Part shown: one piece after another, positions 6,551 through 13,791 of the stretch
How the letters are laid out: each line of letters begins with the position of its first letter
How positions within the stretch are numbered: position 1 is the stretch's first letter
Assembly: GCA_964526035.1 (NCBI GenBank)
Contig: CAZGKE010000079.1
Coordinates: 1 to 15,069, forward strand
From: DAOMOD01 sp964526035
Lineage (GTDB): Bacteria > Pseudomonadota > Gammaproteobacteria > Xanthomonadales > BPKI01
Length of the DNA stretch: 15,069 bases
Direction: 5' to 3'
Notes under the pieces: generated by a model
Told to the model about the DNA's origin: nothing
Seen by the model: only the letters and a program-made list of their open reading frames with translations
Database searches by the model: none
Position numbers and translations under genes: made by a program

Positions 6551-6855
6551 CGACACGGCGCCGTTGCTCGCGCCGCAACGAATCGCGCAGGTTTCAGCCT
6601 GGGGCTTCGAGACGCAAGCCCATGATGCGCAAGACCAAACTGCACCGTATGGTGTTTTGTTCTGAAAAAACATGCATTTAGGGCATCCGAAATGTCTTGA
6701 CAGACACGCGGACCGGGAGCATTGTCCGGCGCGGCACCAGCTCCGGGCCCGGCACGACGCAACCAGATTTGTCGTGACCGGATCGGCAGCCGTCACTCGA
6801 CCGGGGGGTCGGGAGCGGACACATCAACAGTCCAACCTTTCATGGGGAAATCGAG
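6551..6855 (+). other. 305-base intergenic region before the S8 protease
   Basis: I see no protein-coding gene here. Near the left end CGGCGC (6556-6561) and GCGCCG (6570-6575) can pair, a weak candidate for the end of the SirB2 transcript without a T tract. Bases about 6645-6700 are clearly richer in A and T than the surroundings, as expected for a promoter region. A promoter-like pair follows at 6697-6725. Confidence 0.5.
6697..6725 (+). promoter_or_regulatory. Candidate sigma-70 promoter for the S8 protease
   Basis: TTGACA at 6697-6702 is a perfect -35; 17 bases later CATTGT (6720-6725) matches 3 of 6 positions of the -10. It lies just after an AT-richer stretch and would give a leader of about 125 bases. 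Confidence 0.4.
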
Positions 6856-7896
6856 ATGATCATGCGCTTCATTGCGTTTGCAGTAGTGCTCGGCCTGGGC
6901 GTGTCGGTCCAGGCATCGGAACTTCGCCGTGCGGAGTTTCCGATCGAAGGCCAGTACATCGTGGTACTCAAGGATCCGTCCGCGAACGGTCCGTCCAGCC
7001 TCACTCGCGGCGGGGCGTCCATGTCGCAGGAAGACGTATCGCGCTATGTGTCCGACGTCACCGTGGACCTTGCATCGCGCTTCGACCTTGGGGTTGAACA
7101 CGTCTACGATGCCGCCCTGACCGGCTTCTCGGCCAGCGCGTCCGATGCAGCCGTCAAGCAGCTGCTGAACGATCCACGGGTGGCCTACGTCGAAGAGGAC
7201 GGCATGGTCTTTCTCGACGCCACCCAGAGCAACGCCACCTGGGGTCTGGATCGCATCGACCAGCGCGATCGCCCGCTGAACGGCACCTACATCTACAACT
7301 ACACGGCCAGCAACGTGCGCGCCTACGTCATCGACAGCGGCATCCGTGCCAGCCACAACCAGTTCGGTGGACGGGTGCTGTCCGGTGCCAGCTACATCAA
7401 CGACGGCCGCGGCACCAACGACTGCAATGGTCACGGCACGCACGTCGCGGGTACCATCGGTGGCTCCACCCACGGCGTGGCCAAGGCGGTGCGTCTGGTG
7501 CCGGTGCGCGTGTTCGGCTGCACCGGCGGCAGCAGCAACTCCATCATCATCTCCGGTATCAACTGGGTGGCCAACAACCGCGTGCTTCCGGCGGTGGCGA
7601 ACATGAGTCTCGGCGGCGGTGTATCGTCGGCCACCGACACCGCCACCAACAACCTGATCAACCGCGGCGTGAGCGTGGTGGTGGCNNNNNNNNNNNNNNN
7701 NNNNNNNNNNNNNNNNNNNNNNNNNNNNNNNNNNNNNNNNNNNNNNNNNNNNNNNNNNNNNNNNNNNNNNNNNNNNNNNNNNNNNCCCTCGGCCTCGCCG
7801 GCGGCGATCCGCAATCACATCTACAGTCGCGCCACCACCAATCGACTCAGCGGTATCGGCTCCGGTTCCCCTAACCGGCTGCTTTACTCCCGTTGA
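6856..7896 (+). CDS. Secreted subtilisin-like serine protease (peptidase S8), interrupted by assembly gap
   Basis: Exported proteinase-K/aqualysin-type protease. A signal peptide (residues 1-20, cut after SVQA) is followed by an inhibitor-I9 propeptide (about 33-122, ending VAYVEEDGMVF). The catalytic domain shows Asp160 in AYVIDSG and His193 in NGHGTHVAGT. The catalytic Ser (GTSMA motif) and the oxyanion Asn would fall in the 100-N gap after GVSVVVA, so they cannot be confirmed. After the gap PSASPAAIRNHIYSRAT matches the end of the S8 domain, and the protein stops shortly afterwards with no P-domain or sorting tail. The frame is the same on both sides of the gap. The ATG at 6856 has GGGGA seven bases upstream. 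It likely makes a monocistronic message ended by the hairpins at 7904-7976. Confidence 0.93.
   Translation: MIMRFIAFAVVLGLGVSVQASELRRAEFPIEGQYIVVLKDPSANGPSSLTRGGASMSQEDVSRYVSDVTVDLASRFDLGVEHVYDAALTGFSASASDAAVKQLLNDPRVAYVEEDGMVFLDATQSNATWGLDRIDQRDRPLNGTYIYNYTASNVRAYVIDSGIRASHNQFGGRVLSGASYINDGRGTNDCNGHGTHVAGTIGGSTHGVAKAVRLVPVRVFGCTGGSSNSIIISGINWVANNRVLPAVANMSLGGGVSSATDTATNNLINRGVSVVVXXXXXXXXXXXXXXXXXXXXXXXXXXXXXXXXXXPSASPAAIRNHIYSRATTNRLSGIGSGSPNRLLYSR
7686..7785. other. Assembly gap (100 N)
   Basis: Exactly 100 Ns, a common placeholder for a gap of unknown length. Typical proteinase-K-family members have about 80-90 residues between the motifs on either side, so roughly 250 bases are probably missing rather than 100. 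Confidence 0.95.
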
Positions 7897-7903
7897 GGGC
7901 GAT

Positions 7904-7934
7904 GCACGGCCCGCCCTGCCCGGGCGGGTCGTGC
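7904..7934 (+). terminator. GC-rich hairpin after the S8 protease
   Basis: Arms 7904-7916 and 7922-7934 pair over 13 bases (one G-T wobble) with loop TGCCC, starting eight bases after the protease stop codon. Only AACCTT follows, so the T tract is poor; it may end transcription together with the next hairpin or simply protect the 3' end. Confidence 0.55.
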
Positions 7935-7950
7935 AACCTTGCGTTTCACC

Positions 7951-7976
7951 CAGCGGCGGCCACATGGCCGCCGCTG
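7951..7976. terminator. Second perfect hairpin downstream of the protease
   Basis: CAGCGGCGGCCA (7951-7962) and TGGCCGCCGCTG (7965-7976) are perfectly complementary over 12 bases; allowing a four-base loop leaves 11 pairs. It is followed by TCATTT. It lies 16 bases after the first hairpin, before the DUF454 gene. Confidence 0.5.
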
Positions 7977-8066
7977 TCATTTCCAGCTGCGAATTGAGCC
8001 AGGTCAATGCGCAGCGGCCGCGAAAACATCGACCATGGGTCGACCTTTCAGCACGGATGTCGACTC

Positions 8067-8495
8067 ATGCTGCAAGCACCGTTGATGCGCATGGCGCTGC
8101 TGTCAACCGGCTGGCTGGCCGTTGTGCTGGCCTTTCTCGGCGCCATCCTGCCGCTGCTGCCGACAACACCATTCGTGCTGCTTGCCGCCGGCTGCTTTTC
8201 GCGGGGATCTGCAGGTTGCCATCGTTGGCTGCAGCGGGCGCCGCTGCTTGGATCGGTGCTCAGTGGCTACGAATCCGGGCTTGGCATCAGTCTCACAGTC
8301 AAGCTGGGCGCACTCGCCATGCTCTGGGCGGGGATGGCGTTTGCAATTCTCGGCGTGGCCGAGGTTACGGCGCTGCGCGTGCTGCTGGCAGCGACCGGCG
8401 TGGCTGCCAGCGCACTGATCCTGGCTCAGCCAACGCGCGCCGCTGCCCCGATTCCGCAATCGCCAGCAACCACCGGGGGGGTGGACAAGGAATGA
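8067..8495 (+). CDS. DUF454/YbaN-family inner membrane protein
   Basis: A 142-residue membrane protein of the YbaN (DUF454) family, function unknown. The diagnostic stretch LGAILPLLPTTPFVLLAAGCFSRG (residues 24-47, written here only as a landmark) carries the conserved LPLLPTTPF, then HRWLQRAPLLGSVLSGYE; two further hydrophobic helices follow. The C-terminal tail is proline- and alanine-rich. The start is uncertain: ATGs at 8007, 8067, 8085 and 8091 are all in frame, and family members begin shortly before the first helix, which favours 8067-8091. Its stop overlaps by ATGA a downstream start (8492) that may belong to a broken cytidine deaminase gene. Confidence 0.86.
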   Translation: MLQAPLMRMALLSTGWLAVVLAFLGAILPLLPTTPFVLLAAGCFSRGSAGCHRWLQRAPLLGSVLSGYESGLGISLTVKLGALAMLWAGMAFAILGVAEVTALRVLLAATGVAASALILAQPTRAAAPIPQSPATTGGVDKE

Positions 8496-8551
8496 GCCCC
8501 GAGCTGTGCCGCCTCGCCGCCGCGGTCGCACGCCAGGCCTACGCACCCCTT
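8492..8551 (+). pseudogene. Possible remnant of cytidine deaminase (N-terminal 20 codons)
   Basis: The ATG at 8492 overlaps the DUF454 stop as ATGA, the usual form of a translationally coupled gene start. It encodes MSPELCRLAAAVARQAYAP and then leaves any family pattern where the deoD stop codon begins on the other strand. The pattern LxxLAAAVARQAYAP resembles the first helix and AYAPYS segment of cytidine deaminases. None of the zinc-binding motifs follow. Cytidine deaminase is a pathway neighbour of deoD, deoA and deoC, which supports the reading. The similarity is only about 15 residues, so it could be chance. Confidence 0.35.
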
Positions 8552-9273
8552 CATGCTTCCGCGCTGAGATCGACGAGCGTCTCCAACGCCAGCGTCGCGA
8601 GATCGGCGACGCCGCGCTCGCGGTTCTCGGGCGGCAGACTCGCGCCGTTCGGGAGCAGGTCACTCACGCTCAACAACGAGAGCGCCTGCACGCCCTCGCG
8701 TGCGGCCACGCCGTAGAGACCAGCGGATTCCATTTCCATCGCCAGGATGCCGTGTCGACGCAGGCGAGGCAGCAGTTCGGGATCATCACCGAAGAACGCG
8801 TCGGTGCTGAAAATGCCGCCTGTGCGTACGGCGATGCCGAGCCGCACCGCGCAGGCGACTGAAGTTTGCAGCAAATGGAAGTCGGCGCAGGCGGCGAAAT
8901 CGTCGCCGCCGAAATGCAGCCGGTTGAAGCGCGAATCGGTGGACGCCGCCTGTGCCAATACGATGTCACCGAGGGCGAGATCCGGAGCCACAGCGCCGCA
9001 GGTACCGATGCGCAGCAGCCGACGCACGCCGTAGTCACGCACCAACTCGGTGGCATACAGCGCGCATGAGGGAATGCCCATGCCGCTGCCCATCACCGAG
9101 ACCGGTCGGCCGCGCCAGGTTCCGCTGTAGCCGAGCATGTTGCGCAGCGCGCTGACCTGGACCGCATCGTCGAGCAGGGTCAGCGCGATATGCCGCGCCC
9201 GCAGCGGATCGCCCGGAAACAGGACGTCTTCTGCAATATCTCCAGGCGCGGCGGCAATGTGTGCAGTGCTCAC
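8551..9273 (-). CDS. deoD: Purine nucleoside phosphorylase, DeoD type
   Basis: Phosphorolyses purine (deoxy)nucleosides to base and (deoxy)ribose-1-phosphate. The 240 residues match E. coli DeoD (239) throughout: His5 near the N-terminus, FPGDPLRARHIA (phosphate-binding Arg), MGSGMGIPSC, IGTCGAV, the nucleoside-binding MEMES, and SVSD with the catalytic Asp. Start is GTG 9273: homology to E. coli begins at exactly this point (VSTAHIAAAPGD against MATPHINAEMGD), AGGA stands six bases upstream, and the start overlaps the deoA stop by GTGA. It is the last gene of the deoC-deoA-deoD series and ends convergent with the DUF454 gene. Confidence 0.96.
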   Translation of the reverse strand: MSTAHIAAAPGDIAEDVLFPGDPLRARHIALTLLDDAVQVSALRNMLGYSGTWRGRPVSVMGSGMGIPSCALYATELVRDYGVRRLLRIGTCGAVAPDLALGDIVLAQAASTDSRFNRLHFGGDDFAACADFHLLQTSVACAVRLGIAVRTGGIFSTDAFFGDDPELLPRLRRHGILAMEMESAGLYGVAAREGVQALSLLSVSDLLPNGASLPPENRERGVADLATLALETLVDLSAEA

Positions 9274-10604
9274 GCCGCATCCTGCAGAGGCTGGCACCAG
9301 CGCAGCAGCGGACGAACCGGCGGAGCCTGTGCCTTCAGGCTGAAGGCTGCGCGCACGGCGCGCTCGGCGCGTGCGGCGGCGTCTTCGTTGCGCGCATGCA
9401 CCACGGCCAGTGGCTCTCCGGCCTCGGTCCACTCTCCGCGGCCGCGCACCTCGGCCAGCCCCACGGCATGATCGATGGCCTGCCCCGCCCGGCAGCGCCC
9501 TCCGCCCAGCGCCACCACTGCCTGCCCCAGCGCGCGCACGTCGATACCCGCTACGTGTCCGCTGCGCGGCGCACGCACCGCGCGCTGCAGAGGCGCCTGC
9601 GGAAGGTACTTCAATGGACGCTCGATCAAGTCCGCAGGGCCGCCGAAGCCGCTCACCATCAACGCGAAGCGCTCGGCCGCGGCACCTGATTGAAGCGCAT
9701 GGCGGAGCCGACGCTGCGCATCGGCTGCGTCCGCGGCCAGTTGACCCATGCACAGCAGTTCGGCGCCCAGCGCCAGACTCAGATCGAGCAGGCGCCCACC
9801 CTCCCTGCGACCGCAGAGGATGGCGATCACCGCCGTCATTTCCAGGGCATTGCCGGCATCTCGGCCGAGCACCTGCTCCATGTCGGACTGCGCCACCCGT
9901 GTCGGCAAGTCAAGTGCAGCGGCCACGCGAGACAGCCGTTCTGCGAGCTCGCGGTTGGCGTCGTCGTCGGGCAGCTGTGCGCCACTCCCGGTTTTCACAT
10001 CGAGCACCAGGTGCCCTGCCCCGCCGGCCAGCTTCTTGGACAGGATCGAGGTGACCATCAGAGCCGGCACGTCGCTACATCCGCTGGCGTCGCGGATGGC
10101 ATACAGGCGGCGGTCGGCAGGGACCAGATCGTCGCTGGGTCCGACGATGGCACACCCGGCTGCACGCACCACACCGTGCAGCATTTCAGCGGAGGGCGCC
10201 ACGCAATACCCGGGGATGCTTTCCAGCTTGTCGAGGGTGCCACCGGTGTGACCAAGGCCACGTCCCGACAGCATCGGCACGTAGCCACCGCAGGCCGCCA
10301 GCAGCGGCGCCAGCAGCAGACTCACGGCATCGCCCACGCCGCCGGTCGAGTGCTTGTCGAGCACCGGTCCGGGCAGATCATCCCAGGCCAGGCACCGCCC
10401 GCTGTCGCGCAACGCGGCGGTGAAGTCGATGCACTCATCGAGGCTCATGCCGCGGCATGCCACCGCCATGGCAAACGCGGCCACCTGCACATCCGTCATG
10501 CTGCCGTGGCCGATGGCCTGTGCCAGCGCGCGCAGCTCGCCGATCGCGAGGGTTTCCCCGAAGCGCTTGCGCCGTATCAGATCGTTGAACAGCCGGCCGC
10601 TCAC
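9270..10604 (-). CDS. deoA: Thymidine phosphorylase
   Basis: Cleaves thymidine and deoxyuridine with phosphate to base and deoxyribose-1-phosphate. At 444 residues it has the length of E. coli DeoA (440). The phosphate-binding KHSTGGVGD is at 84-92, the same numbers as in E. coli, followed by the family signature SGRGLGHTGGTLDKLESIPG and, later, DVKTGSGA and ALGGGR. Start is GTG 10604, which overlaps the deoC stop as GTGA and matches the E. coli N-terminus (LFNDLIRRKR against FLAQEIIRKKR); a longer frame upstream is deoC read in another phase. Translation is probably coupled to deoC, as the local ribosome-binding site is weak. Confidence 0.97.
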   Translation of the reverse strand: MSGRLFNDLIRRKRFGETLAIGELRALAQAIGHGSMTDVQVAAFAMAVACRGMSLDECIDFTAALRDSGRCLAWDDLPGPVLDKHSTGGVGDAVSLLLAPLLAACGGYVPMLSGRGLGHTGGTLDKLESIPGYCVAPSAEMLHGVVRAAGCAIVGPSDDLVPADRRLYAIRDASGCSDVPALMVTSILSKKLAGGAGHLVLDVKTGSGAQLPDDDANRELAERLSRVAAALDLPTRVAQSDMEQVLGRDAGNALEMTAVIAILCGRREGGRLLDLSLALGAELLCMGQLAADAADAQRRLRHALQSGAAAERFALMVSGFGGPADLIERPLKYLPQAPLQRAVRAPRSGHVAGIDVRALGQAVVALGGGRCRAGQAIDHAVGLAEVRGRGEWTEAGEPLAVVHARNEDAAARAERAVRAAFSLKAQAPPVRPLLRWCQPLQDAA

Positions 10605-11356
10605 CGCGCCGTCTCGAGCACCGCCAGCAGCTCGTCGAGCAATCCGCTGGCTCCGATCCTGAAGCGCTGCGGTGTCACCCAAGTGGCGCCAAGGGTGGCT
10701 TCGGCCAGTCCCAGATAGGTTGCCGCGTCGCCGAGACTGCGGATGCCGCCGGCCGCCTTGAAACCGCAGTCGCCGCCCATGGACGCAATGCACTCCAGCA
10801 TCAGTTGCGCCGCTTCCGGCGTGGCGTTAACCGCGACCTTGCCGGATGAGGTCTTGAGGAAGTCGACGCCAGCTTCGATGCCGATGGTGCAGGCGCGACG
10901 CAGCGCCTCGGGGCTGCCCAGTTCGCCGGCCTCCACGATCAGCTTGAGAGTTTTCCCGGGCGGGCAGGTCACGCGCACGGCGGCGACCATGCTGCTGCAC
11001 AACGCCTCGTCGCCGCGCAGCAGGGCGCGCCACGGCAGGACCATGTCGATTTCGTCGGCGCCGGCGGCAATGGCTCGACGGGTTTCGCGCACCACGCGAC
11101 CAATATGCTCGCCGGCATCCGGAAAGTTGACCACGCTTGCCACTCGCACTGCGCATGGCCCCAGTTGCCTGCGAGCGGTGGTGACGTGCTCGGGGTAGAC
11201 GCAGACCGCCGCGACATCGCCCCAGCGCGTGCGCGCCCTGTCACACAGGGCTTCGATCCACTCGGGCGTGTCGTCCTCCCCCAGGCTGGTGAGGTCGAGC
11301 AATGTGAGCAGGCGGCCCGCGAGCACGCGCTGTGGATTGGGTTCGGCGGTGTCCAT
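10601..11356 (-). CDS. deoC: Deoxyribose-phosphate aldolase
   Basis: Class I aldolase that splits 2-deoxyribose-5-phosphate into acetaldehyde and glyceraldehyde-3-phosphate, the last step of deoxynucleoside breakdown. The 251-residue protein is of the E. coli (DeoC2) type: LMDLTSL-like N-terminus, VVNFPDAG, ADEIDMVLPW with the catalytic Asp, the Schiff-base Lys168 in DFLKTSSGKVAVNATPE (E. coli K167), and GFKAAGGIR, where E. coli has FKPAGGV. ATG 11356 is preferred to an in-frame GTG at 11371 because AGGA lies eight bases before it. It is the first deo gene and follows the TonB receptor by 48 bases on the same strand. A deoB phosphopentomutase, needed to join the phosphorylase products to DeoC, is not in this window. 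Confidence 0.97.
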   Translation of the reverse strand: MDTAEPNPQRVLAGRLLTLLDLTSLGEDDTPEWIEALCDRARTRWGDVAAVCVYPEHVTTARRQLGPCAVRVASVVNFPDAGEHIGRVVRETRRAIAAGADEIDMVLPWRALLRGDEALCSSMVAAVRVTCPPGKTLKLIVEAGELGSPEALRRACTIGIEAGVDFLKTSSGKVAVNATPEAAQLMLECIASMGGDCGFKAAGGIRSLGDAATYLGLAEATLGATWVTPQRFRIGASGLLDELLAVLETAR

Positions 11357-11378
11357 GGCGCCATCCTGCACTGGCGCC
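11357..11378 (-). promoter_or_regulatory. Hairpin presenting the deoC ribosome-binding site
   Basis: Minus strand: GGCGCCA (11378-11372), loop GTGCAGGA (11371-11364), TGGCGCC (11363-11357), then directly the ATG. The seven-base stem is perfect and the Shine-Dalgarno AGGA sits in the loop. No T tract follows, so it is not a standard terminator between the TonB gene and deoC; a translational element is the more natural reading. Confidence 0.5.
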
Positions 11379-11404
11379 CAGGGCCGAACCTTGATCTGGA
11401 TCAG

Positions 11405-13636
11405 CTACCAGTCCAGGCTCAGGCCCAAACTCACGCTGCGCCCCGCACCAGAGAAGAACTCGATGTTGGGTGCATTCTCCGGCAGTCCGCGCAGGCTGGC
11501 CCAGTTCCAGTGGCGCCGGTCGACGAGGTTCTGCGCGGCCAGGTGCAGGCGGACGCTTTCGCGCGGGCTGTACCAGGCGGACAGATCCAGCAGTCCGTAG
11601 CCCGGAGGACGGAACAGCACGCCACGGCTGTCGTCGACGCGACTCTTGGCCGCAACACCGAGCACACTGAACTCGCCGCCCCAGCGACCGCTGTCGCTGT
11701 CGTAGCCCAGACCCAGCACGGCGCGCGCAGGCTCGACGGTGTTCAGCGGCTGCCCGCGGACGCGGTCGGTTCCGCGCGACCAGGCGCCCGCGAAACGCAG
11801 GCTGAAGCCTTCGGCGCGCGGCGTCAGCGCGTCCAGGGACTGCTGCATCGCGATCTCGACGCCCTCGATGCGCGCGCGGTCGCGGTTGACCGACTGGAAT
11901 ATCAGGGCGCCGCTGTCGGGATCGATACCGAGGTTGGCGCGCGATTCGATCAGATCCCGATAGTCGTTGCGGTATACCGAAAGCTGGGCGGCGGCACCGG
12001 GACGCTCCCAGCGCAACCCGATCTCGTTGCCGCGGCTCTTCTCTGCACGCAGGTCCGGGTTGGGCAGCGCCACGTAGTTGAACACCGGGATGGCAAAGCC
12101 GACGTTGACGTCACCGAACGGCGGTGCGCGAAATCCCCGTGAATGCTGCGCGAACAGATGCAGTCCCTCCCTGATCTGCCAGCGCAGTCCGAGCCGTGGC
12201 GTGGTGCTGGTGCTGCTGACGTCGGCGCTCTCGATGCCGGGATTGCGATCGATGTAGAGCGCATCGGGCCGCGCATCGAGCCGATAGCGCTCCCAGCGCA
12301 CGCCGGGAATCAGGGTAAAGGGCGATGTGCCGAGCGCGATCTCGTCCTGCCAGAAGGCGCCGAGCTCGCGACTGACCGATACCGGAAAATCGCGCAGCGG
12401 AAAGCGCTCGCCGATGATCACCGGCGTGCTGGCGCCGCTGTCGAGATTGACCTCGAGTCCGTCGCGCATGCCGTCGAAGCCGGTGCGCGCGAACTCCAGA
12501 CCAAAGATGTGCCAGTGCCCGAATCCACCGCCTTCGTGGCGCGACTGACCGAGCAGCTTGATGCCGCGCTGCGACTGATCGAAGTCGAAGCTGCGCTGCC
12601 GCATGGTCGGATAGGCGGTGCGCGGATCCGCGCGGCGGCGCTGCTCGGCATCCTGGCCATACCCTGTGCGCTGCTCGTAGGCGAGAAATTCAAGCTCCTG
12701 CAGCCAGCTCAGGTCAGTGCGGAAATCCGCACCGATGCTGACGCGGCGGCGGCGGTAGTCATCGCGCGCGTCAAGCGCCTCGGTGGTGCTGAACTGCCCC
12801 GGTCCGTTGACCAGCGAACGTATGTCGGTGTCGACTTCGGCGCGGTTCTGTTCGAGCGTCAGGCGCCAGTTGCCGACTCTGCCGCCGCCCGCATAAAGCA
12901 GCTTGGCCAGCACGGCGTCACGGCGGTAGTCGGCGGGGTTGGCGGCAAACCCCGGGTCGCGCGCGCTGTTCTCAAGCTCGTGCCCTGCGCGTCGTGACGC
13001 CATCAAAAGCATCGACCAGTCGCCGCGGCTGACGGCATGGAGCCCGGCCAGACGGGTGCTGGCATCGCGGGTGGCGTGTCCAAGACGCAGACCGATTCGG
13101 CTGTCGTCGCCTCCTGCAGAAAGCAGGTCATGCGGATCGCGGGTGCGGTAGGCGACCACGCCAGCCAGCGCGTCGGAACCGTACAGAGTGGAGGCCGGAC
13201 CGCGCAGGATCTCCACGCGCTCCAGCAGTTCGATGTCGAGCACGTCGCGACCGGCGCGGCTGAAACTGCCGACACCGAACCCCTCCGGCAGCGGCACGCC
13301 GTCCACCTCCATGGCGACGCGGTTGCCGTCGAGTCCGCGGATCACGAAGCCCTGCGGACCGAAGCGATCAGGTTCGTCGAGCACGGTCACGCCCGGCTCG
13401 TAGCGCACCAGGTCGCGGATGTCCTGGGCCTGCTGCCGGTCCAGCGACTCGCGGTTGACCACGCTCACCGTGCCGACGACCTGGTCGGTCGGCGTGGCGA
13501 CCTTGTAGGCCACCACGATGATGCGCTCGAGCAGCCCCGGCTCGGCCTCGGCGGAGGCGTCGGCGTGCGCGACGGAGGTCGACGCGGCCGCGGCCATGAG
13601 GGAAAGAAGACAGACGGCTCGAAGGATCGTGCTCAT
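11405..13636 (-). CDS. TonB-dependent outer-membrane receptor (hemoglobin/transferrin-receptor-like)
   Basis: Outer-membrane beta-barrel that imports a ligand using TonB energy. The 743 residues comprise a signal peptide (cut near AHA at 23-25), a TonB-box-like LERIIVVA, a plug domain (about 65-175) with QDIRDLVRYEPGV, FVIRGLDGNRV and LYGSDALAGVV, and a 22-strand-type barrel ending in W. The FRAPP (502-506) and NPDL (526-529) boxes are those of the heme/hemoglobin/transferrin receptor group, but the segment between them has no histidine, whereas characterised heme receptors carry one there. The substrate is therefore open: heme, other iron compounds, copper or something else. ATG 13636 is chosen because it opens the signal peptide; an upstream in-frame start at 13711 would run through the Fnr box. 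It diverges from nirS and precedes deoC by 48 bases. Confidence 0.92.
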   Translation of the reverse strand: MSTILRAVCLLSLMAAAASTSVAHADASAEAEPGLLERIIVVAYKVATPTDQVVGTVSVVNRESLDRQQAQDIRDLVRYEPGVTVLDEPDRFGPQGFVIRGLDGNRVAMEVDGVPLPEGFGVGSFSRAGRDVLDIELLERVEILRGPASTLYGSDALAGVVAYRTRDPHDLLSAGGDDSRIGLRLGHATRDASTRLAGLHAVSRGDWSMLLMASRRAGHELENSARDPGFAANPADYRRDAVLAKLLYAGGGRVGNWRLTLEQNRAEVDTDIRSLVNGPGQFSTTEALDARDDYRRRRVSIGADFRTDLSWLQELEFLAYEQRTGYGQDAEQRRRADPRTAYPTMRQRSFDFDQSQRGIKLLGQSRHEGGGFGHWHIFGLEFARTGFDGMRDGLEVNLDSGASTPVIIGERFPLRDFPVSVSRELGAFWQDEIALGTSPFTLIPGVRWERYRLDARPDALYIDRNPGIESADVSSTSTTPRLGLRWQIREGLHLFAQHSRGFRAPPFGDVNVGFAIPVFNYVALPNPDLRAEKSRGNEIGLRWERPGAAAQLSVYRNDYRDLIESRANLGIDPDSGALIFQSVNRDRARIEGVEIAMQQSLDALTPRAEGFSLRFAGAWSRGTDRVRGQPLNTVEPARAVLGLGYDSDSGRWGGEFSVLGVAAKSRVDDSRGVLFRPPGYGLLDLSAWYSPRESVRLHLAAQNLVDRRHWNWASLRGLPENAPNIEFFSGAGRSVSLGLSLDW

Positions 13637-13697
13637 GTTTCTCGATGTCGGATCGGATTGCTGTGGAGCAGCATCCTCCCGGGGATTCGCATGCGCG

Positions 13698-13711
13698 TTG
13701 ATGTGGATCAA
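13698..13711. promoter_or_regulatory. Perfect Fnr/Anr/Dnr box between the TonB receptor and nirS
   Basis: TTGAT-GTGG-ATCAA, symmetric half-sites. Toward nirS, a class II position (centre -41.5) puts the start near 13746 and the -10 at 13734-13739, where GATCAT matches 4 of 6 consensus bases. Toward the TonB gene the same geometry puts the -10 near 13675-13670 (GATGCT, 3 of 6) and the start near 13663, 27 bases before its ATG. One box could thus serve both genes; the nirS side is the better supported. Confidence 0.88.
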
Positions 13712-13733
13712 GGCAATCGTCGAACACGGTATT

Positions 13734-13739
13734 GATCAT
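13734..13739 (+). promoter_or_regulatory. Predicted -10 element of nirS
   Basis: GATCAT lies at the spacing expected from the Fnr-type box for a class II promoter. It overlaps the first in-frame ATG (13738), so that ATG would lie upstream of the transcript start; this supports the start at 13792. Confidence 0.55.
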
Positions 13740-13791
13740 GTTTCGCAACGGGCACAACGGCTCATTCACGCCTTCGATACGGGACAGACCG

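Noticed and set aside
11105..12997. Long plus-strand frames opposite deoC and the TonB receptor
   Set aside because: Shadow frames without start signals or recognisable motifs; the opposite strand carries clear family proteins.
13637..13711. In-frame start at 13711 for the TonB receptor
   Set aside because: The added residues run through the Fnr box and would bury the signal peptide; 13636 fits.
13738..13791. ATG at 13738 as the nirS start
   Set aside because: It overlaps the predicted -10 element and adds 18 residues before a good signal peptide; 13792 has a ribosome-binding site.
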